Part shown: in pieces, positions 31,901 through 35,609 of the stretch | Layout of the letters: each line of letters begins with the position of its first letter | How positions within the stretch are numbered: position 1 is the stretch's first letter | Assembly: GCA_010015675.1 (NCBI GenBank) | Contig: ML977014.1 | Coordinates: 63,086 to 98,694, forward strand | Origin: Byssothecium circinans | Lineage: Eukaryota; Ascomycota; Dothideomycetes; Pleosporales; Massarinaceae | Direction of reading: 5' to 3' | Length of the DNA stretch: 35,609 nucleotides | Made by a program: the position numbers and the translations under genes | Notes under the pieces: generated by a model | Told to the model about the DNA's origin: nothing | Seen by the model: the letters and a program-made list of their open reading frames with translations, nothing else | Databases searched by the model: none

Positions 31901-32651
31901 CGCCATCGCCGACCCGCTCCGCCCCGAAGCCGCTAACGTAATTGCCCAACTCAAGAAGCGCGGAATAGACATCTGGATGCTCAGTGGCGACAACGCCATA
32001 ACCGCCAATGCAGTGGCCGCCCAAATCGGGATCCCGCCTACCAACGTCATCGCCGGCGTGCTCCCCGACCAGAAAGCAGAGAAGATTAAGTATCTTCAAA
32101 AGACATTGACCAAAAAACCCACATCAACACTATTCGGCATCCCCTTCTTCAGAAACTCTAGGAAGTCCAACAAACGCGCCACCATCGCCATGGTAGGTGA
32201 TGGCATCAACGACGCGCCCGCCCTCTCCACAGCCGACCTCTCCATCGCCATCGGCTCCGGTTCCGACATCGCGCTCTCCTCCTCGTCCTTCATACTCATA
32301 ACCTCGCGCCTAACCTCTCTCCTCACGCTCCTCGACCTCTCGCGCGTAGTCTTCCGTCGCGTATACTTCAATTTCGGATGGGCGCTCATCTACAACATCA
32401 TCGCTATGCCGATTGCTGCGGGCGTTTTATACCCCATCACCACGGGCGAGAAGAAGATGGATATGCATCATAATGGCGTGGGTATGGAGGGCGGGATGGG
32501 TATGGGGGAGAGCGGTGTTAAGCATGTTAGGTTGGATCCTGTATGGGCGAGCTTGGCGATGGCGTTGAGTAGTGTTAGTGTGGTCTGTAGTAGTCTGTTG
32601 CTGAGGAGTGGGGTGCCGGGGGTGGGGTTCCAGGTGAGGAGTGAGGAGTGA
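28911..32651 (+). CDS. Cu(+)-transporting P1B-type ATPase with four N-terminal metal-binding motifs
   Basis: Intronless gene of 1246 residues for a heavy-metal ATPase that pumps Cu(+) (or Ag(+)) out of the cytosol, either into the Golgi (Ccc2 role) or across the plasma membrane (detoxification role as in CrpA-like pumps). N-terminal metal sites: CPSC at 31-34, GMTCSTC at 223-226, GMTCSVC at 298-301 and GMHCRHC at 380-383. Catalytic elements in order: TGES actuator motif near 688-691, the transmembrane CPC metal site at about 806-808 (IACPCGIG), the phosphorylation motif DKTGTLT with Asp about 851, the SNHPIA His-Pro pair of copper pumps, MLSGDN, and GDGINDAP near 1096. An eight-helix layout is visible. 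A Met/His-rich stretch (about 1183-1204) lies between the last two helices. Met codons at 28941 and 28965 are alternative starts. The N-terminus is long for Ccc2, which usually has two such motifs. Confidence 0.95.
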   Translation: MQQSGRKSHAMAAEDRDDMVTSTIFISNLHCPSCIQGIRESLSGLDPAPEFISFSIVEHSIVLRHSTALALNDIFGSVEAAGFEIHSIFQDSRTALAPVEVCRPEERSTEWESSLEHAVARWFQNGSLARGTNPKEDMRAKHVEQCEQCKREAGGIQLVINSESDGFELKPQPAVTTRDSVGGDTLDGARSPISSKDDDFVKVDPASSLAVCKATIAIDGMTCSTCVNSITHAVEQLQYVRSIDINLLTNSAKVVFEGSQKIEEILETIEDTGFGATVDELEQSDKWRASYAIGGMTCSVCVGNTTGALKKLGWIEKVDVNMVSNSGSVIFYGKHHLPEIKEAIEDAGYEAALDSVVAEGCTAKETTERAVALRIEGMHCRHCPENVLQGLSEKYGQNDDFRMDGSSFSEKQPILHIRYTPKPPAFTIRDIFKTIEDVNNNFVLSVHHPPTIEERAREMHAQERRRVLFRLVLSVVVAIPTFILGIVFMSLVKESNPLRRYVMQPMWAGNATRLSWALFILATPVYFFAADTFHRRAFKELKALWRPGSRFSIMHRFTRFGSMNMLMSLGTSIAYFASIVELALAATKRSSGSMNDSYFDAVVFLTMFLLIGRFLEAYSKARTGDAVTSLGNLRPEEAILIIPEHGDVKISTDLLEVGDTVRVHHGTSPPFDGMVLEGYTDFDESSLTGESKPVRKGSGDIVYSGTVNKGPPIKITVTSIAGSSMLDQIINAVREGQTRRAPVERVANTITSHFVPFVVLVAIVTWVIWLVLGTTGAIPEDWMNEGSGGWALWSLRFAIAVFVIACPCGIGLAAPTALFVGGGLAAKHGILVRGGGEAFQEASSLDCIVFDKTGTLTQGGDPAVTDHKLVNNHDHTIVLAAVKALEENSNHPIARALVAFCKKETQATSETVTVDEVPGKGLKGSFKIGDREVAAIIGNEAFMADHHVVIPADEASMLQTWKRRGESIALAAILSPAQPDKDSEQASTDKWELASIFAIADPLRPEAANVIAQLKKRGIDIWMLSGDNAITANAVAAQIGIPPTNVIAGVLPDQKAEKIKYLQKTLTKKPTSTLFGIPFFRNSRKSNKRATIAMVGDGINDAPALSTADLSIAIGSGSDIALSSSSFILITSRLTSLLTLLDLSRVVFRRVYFNFGWALIYNIIAMPIAAGVLYPITTGEKKMDMHHNGVGMEGGMGMGESGVKHVRLDPVWASLAMALSSVSVVCSSLLLRSGVPGVGFQVRSEE

Positions 32652-33915
32652 GGAATAGTGATAGGACGAGAGAGGGGATTTGGCGGTTGAGGGTTTGAAG
32701 CGGAGGTTGTATTGGTACTGTGGTAGTTTTAGTATTCATTTTTATAACTCTCCGGAGAGAAAGGAGTGGGATGCGTATTTACAGTTATAAAGCACGAGGT
32801 TTCCGTATTGCGTGATGGCGATGTCTCCCTCCACACATACGAACTGACACGCACCTGGAACCACAGCAAACTTAAACACATGACCTCTCATACGCAAAAT
32901 ACTACACCTATTTCGCTATCCATACACCGACATATTGGCGGGGAAGCGTTGGGCCGTGCGTAGTGAACAAGATCCAAGTTCCGCTGAGCTTTGCGCGTAT
33001 AGCAGCACGCATACCACGCACCGCTCACTCCCCGGGAATTCAAAACTGGGATACGCATTGAAGGGCTTCTAGCATATGTTCCCCAAGCTCCAGATCCCAG
33101 GATTGGACTGACTATGATGTGATGAATACCCAGGGCAAGAGCAGAGGCGGAGAGAGGTATAAAAGCAGCAGAGGGAGAGCTTGGTGGGGCGGTCCTTCAC
33201 ACTGCCTGCATGCATGCATTCGGTGGGTATCAAGGATGGTGATCAAAAATATGAGCAGTTCGATGACATGTGCTTTTGGGGAGTGGAAGGTTTGCTAAGC
33301 GTAGATGTATATTTGGTTAGATGGTGCTTTTTTCACTGCCGTGGTTCCGAGGACGCTAGAAGGGGTTTGGTGCTTGCGGTAGTGATAATGATATTCATCA
33401 TCATCATCACCATAACTGATTTCTGTAAATGACTGCCTAAAAACACGGCCCTATGTTCACTGCGCGAGGAACTGGCCATTTCCAGTCCTTCCGCTTGTTT
33501 TTTGAGTCCGGAAGATCGGGAACAAGCCATGGCCTCTTTTTGCCGTCTGTATTTTTTTAGTAAAGCAGATGAATATACCTGCAGTGAGGAGTGTGGTTTA
33601 AGAGAGTTGGGGGAGGGGATGGTATTTATACGTGTGAGAAGTTGCGCTATGCGGAGATCAGGCAGTGAACGGGTTTGTTGGCGGGATGGGTATGGGGGCG
33701 GACATCCATCTGTGTGTTTTGAGATGTGATGGAAAGTATGAAAAGGCTCTCACTGTAACCAAAACTTAGGGATCAAAAACTAATGTCTAGCCGACCGCTG
33801 TATTTTTGTTTTTTTTCGGCCAGGCTGATTACGTAATGCTCCATCTGCCTGAAAACCTAGTGCCCGAAAATCCGCAAGGGTTCAGAACCTCCTCCCATCA
33901 CGAATAGAAACCACA
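32652..33915. other. Stretch without a supported gene; contains a good TATA box
   Basis: No coding region is supported. Open frames at 33181-33432 and 33502-33729 are low in protein character. The first ends in a run of Ile codons produced by an ATC/ATT simple repeat near 33390-33420. A TATAAAAG at 33158-33165 is listed separately. A T-rich run lies near 33800-33816. Confidence 0.5.
33158..33165 (+). promoter_or_regulatory. TATA box without an assigned gene
   Basis: A perfect TATAAAAG sits in GAGAGGTATAAAAGCAGC. The nearest downstream ATG codons are about 50 bp away (ATGCATGCATTCGG) and lead only to a frame with no recognised features. It could drive a non-coding or short transcript, or be chance. 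Confidence 0.35.
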
Positions 33916-34351
33916 ATGCAAGACTCAGCACCTCATAGCCTCAAGACAATACCACTGCTACCTGGAAGTACAAGTGGTAAATCGAAATAGCCTCCACTTC
34001 CATCTTCGACACATCTGCTTGCTGGCGCGTGAGTCTCACCCCCTACGACCCAGCCGTGCAATACACTAATCGATACTCTACAGGAGCGGAGGGTTGGCCA
34101 CTGCTAATCTAACTTCTCCACTTGATGTTTTAAGAACACGACTTCAATCCGATTAGTACTGTCATCTCCCTCATTCAGGCTCTCCTCCGTTCAAGCCTAG
34201 CGGGAGATGGAGAGAAGGGTTGGGATAGCGAGATTGATGAAAGTGGTACAGGAGGGCATATTGGATTCGGTCTTGCTAAGAATGTGATGGATTGGGTGAA
34301 AGGGCAGAAGTATACTCAAACGCTGCTCTGTGCAATTCTGCTACTTCCATA
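33916..34351 (+). pseudogene. Mitochondrial carrier (RIM2-like) truncated relic
   Basis: Solute carriers of the mitochondrial inner membrane carry the signature PxDxxxxRxQ; here SPLDVLRTRLQSD is encoded at about 34112-34153. It follows THLLAGASGGLATANL, the expected first helix, once a 55-bp intron (34029-34083, GTGAGT..TACAG) is removed. The preceding exon is in frame with an ATG at 33916 (CCACAATG), but a TAG at 33988-33990 interrupts it. A second TAG at 34154-34156 ends the frame directly after LQSD, where RIM2-type pyrimidine nucleotide carriers normally continue with an aromatic residue. One frame over, an open stretch (ISTVISLIQALLRSS ...) runs to 34351 but shows no further carrier repeats. 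Only the first of six expected helices is recognisable, so this is a fragment. Confidence 0.65.
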
Positions 34352-34822
34352 GGTATGAATACAAAGGCTTGGTAACAGACGTGTTGACATAGAACCGATT
34401 TTCTTGAGGTGGAAAGCTACCTAGCGTTCAATTATCTACAGAATGTTGCGCTAATCCTGCTTAGGTTCTTCTAAACCCTATTTAGTCTCGGTATGCAAGC
34501 TCTTCGACGGCCCGTTCCGTGCGCGTTTTTGCGCCTTTCCCTTCGGCGTTATGCGACATCTTGTAACGACCGTCTGGTTCAAGTTGAGCGTCTTCCAAAT
34601 GAAATCGTTCGAAGTATTAAAGAGCGTCGATAGTGGATGGTTCGCGAACCGCGGGGTGACACGGCTTCTTGCGAACTTTTGTGGTTTGAAAGGGATCGAA
34701 AACGCCAAGGTGGTCAAGGGCTCAAGCAAAATGCGTATTGTTGGAGTACGTGCAGCCACTTCATCTATGGTTGCGTAGATCTTGATGTCTCATTTCGGCT
34801 TTGAAGCAAATTCCTGCCGGAA
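34352..34822. other. Gene-free stretch
   Basis: Between the carrier relic and the minus-strand small gene. Two open frames, 34478-34759 (minus) and 34551-34778 (plus), overlap each other and show no recognised features. No repeat or RNA gene was seen. Confidence 0.45.
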
Positions 34823-35323
34823 TTATTTCCGAGATTGGGGGGTGCCACTGCATGCATGTGGGTCGAAAGGGAAATCCGCCACGTTCGTGCTGTAACCTGT
34901 CACCTCGGGTGATGCTTTGGGCGATGGCTTCGATGGCTTCGGGATGGACACCGCCCATCTATGCGGCAGTGTCGCCTCATTCATGCCTAAGACTTTCTCG
35001 AGCGCACCATCTTTCCAGTCGCTTTTGATGTCCACATCTTGATTGGATTTTGGTCGCACAGTCCCCACAACCGACGACTGGCACCAGGCTGCGGCCGCGT
35101 CGCTGTCTTCGAAGTGTATCAGGGACCCCACCCCACTGGGCCGCACGTATTGCATAGATGGTTCGACCGGAATCCATACATCGTTTTCCCCTTTGTTGTT
35201 TAGGAATCTGGCTTGTCGGTTCTTCGCCTGGTATGCCAGGGCGTGGTTCCTCGTCTCGAATCGAAGCATCAGCTCTTTCACTACGAAGTCGTAGCGCACG
35301 GTAATGTAGGAGGTTTTGGCCAT
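34823..35323 (-). CDS. Hypothetical protein (166 aa)
   Basis: Single-exon gene; the family is not recognised. The ATG lies in CCCCAAAATGGCC and is preceded by a TATATAA about 10 bp upstream. The N-terminal half is protein-like, with alternating beta-strand and helix character (YITVRYDFVVKELMLRFETR), then DVWIPVEPSMQYVRPSG and a short helix (DSDAAAAWCQSS). The last 40 residues are Pro/Ser/Lys-rich and probably disordered. There is no signal peptide or membrane segment. A longer overlapping minus-strand frame (34977-35474) is in another phase and is less protein-like. Confidence 0.5.
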   Translation of the reverse strand: MAKTSYITVRYDFVVKELMLRFETRNHALAYQAKNRQARFLNNKGENDVWIPVEPSMQYVRPSGVGSLIHFEDSDAAAAWCQSSVVGTVRPKSNQDVDIKSDWKDGALEKVLGMNEATLPHRWAVSIPKPSKPSPKASPEVTGYSTNVADFPFDPHACSGTPQSRK

Positions 35324-35609
35324 TTTGGGGATTATATAGCTCCGAAAAAGAAACTCGGAGGGAAAAGGTATTAATGGGTCTGTGGCAGCTTGACACGGTG
35401 ATAGAGGTGACGGAGGCGACGGAGGCGACGGACAAGCGGGGCATCCACAGGGGCGTTATCTTATACCCCGCCATGCTCCGGTGAGGAGCTGAATTGCATT
35501 TGCAAAAGCAGCATAAGCTAGCCTATACAGATTCCGGCCACCAGTGGTTTCCGGCCACATCGCCAAATCGGCCACCCCTCAGAAAATCACGCGTTTTCTC
35601 TCCACGCAA
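35324..35609. other. Right edge, short CGGCCAC direct repeats
   Basis: Promoter side of the minus-strand small gene, containing a short GGCGACGGA direct repeat near 35411-35432. From 35531 on, the word TTCCGGCCAC occurs twice and a related TCGGCCAC once within 50 bp, before the window ends. This may be the border of a repeat or transposon lying outside the window, but it cannot be decided here. Confidence 0.4.

Noticed and set aside
33181..33432. Plus-strand frame ending in an Ile-rich segment resembling a membrane helix
   Set aside because: The hydrophobic run comes from an ATC/ATT simple repeat; the start is not an ATG and nothing is recognised.
1..35609. A complete secondary-metabolite cluster
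   Set aside because: Tailoring-type and transporter genes are present, but no PKS, NRPS, terpene synthase, DMATS or pathway-specific transcription factor was found in the window.

Overview
The window is nuclear DNA of a filamentous ascomycete (Pezizomycotina). The evidence is short introns of 45-85 bp with GT..AG ends and CTAAC/CTAAT-like branch sites, gene families typical of this group (fungal P450s, DHA1/DHA2 drug transporters, a LaeA-like methyltransferase, GT34-type Golgi glycosyltransferases), and an AT-rich block almost without CA/TG dinucleotides, as left by repeat-induced point mutation (RIP). No tRNA, rRNA, CRISPR array or complete transposase gene was recognised.

Layout. 1-795: AT-rich sequence with a short tandem repeat. 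796-4826: a divergent pair, an intact cytochrome P450 (minus) and a DHA2-type MFS transporter (plus) that carries one single-base frameshift. 5762-7377: a second, unrelated P450 that is clearly dead. 8064-11123: a small coiled-coil protein, AT-rich filler with a possible gene relic, and a protein kinase. 12576-14940: an unrecognised gene, a RIP-like AT-rich insert, a possible second half of the same gene, and a 66-bp tandem array full of small inverted repeats. 16768-21581: a broken DHA1-type MFS transporter, an FAD monooxygenase and a LaeA-like methyltransferase; the last two are intact and divergent. 22815-26375: two Golgi-type glycosyltransferases on the minus strand. 26838-27862: a GRF zinc-finger protein, divergent from the second glycosyltransferase. 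28911-32651: a large Cu(+) P-type ATPase with four N-terminal metal-binding motifs. 33916-34351: a mitochondrial-carrier relic. 34823-35323: a small unrecognised protein.

The left two thirds resemble accessory, secondary-metabolism-like territory in decay. Two oxidoreductase genes (P450, FAD monooxygenase) and a LaeA-like methyltransferase are intact, while both MFS transporters and one P450 have lost their reading frames. No polyketide synthase, NRPS or terpene synthase is present, so a working biosynthetic cluster cannot be claimed. The right third (glycosyltransferases, GRF protein, copper ATPase) looks like conserved housekeeping sequence. I found no clear new system; the best candidates for a second look are the 66-bp hairpin array beside a split unknown gene, the set of partly dead metabolic genes, and the Met/His-rich loop in the copper ATPase.
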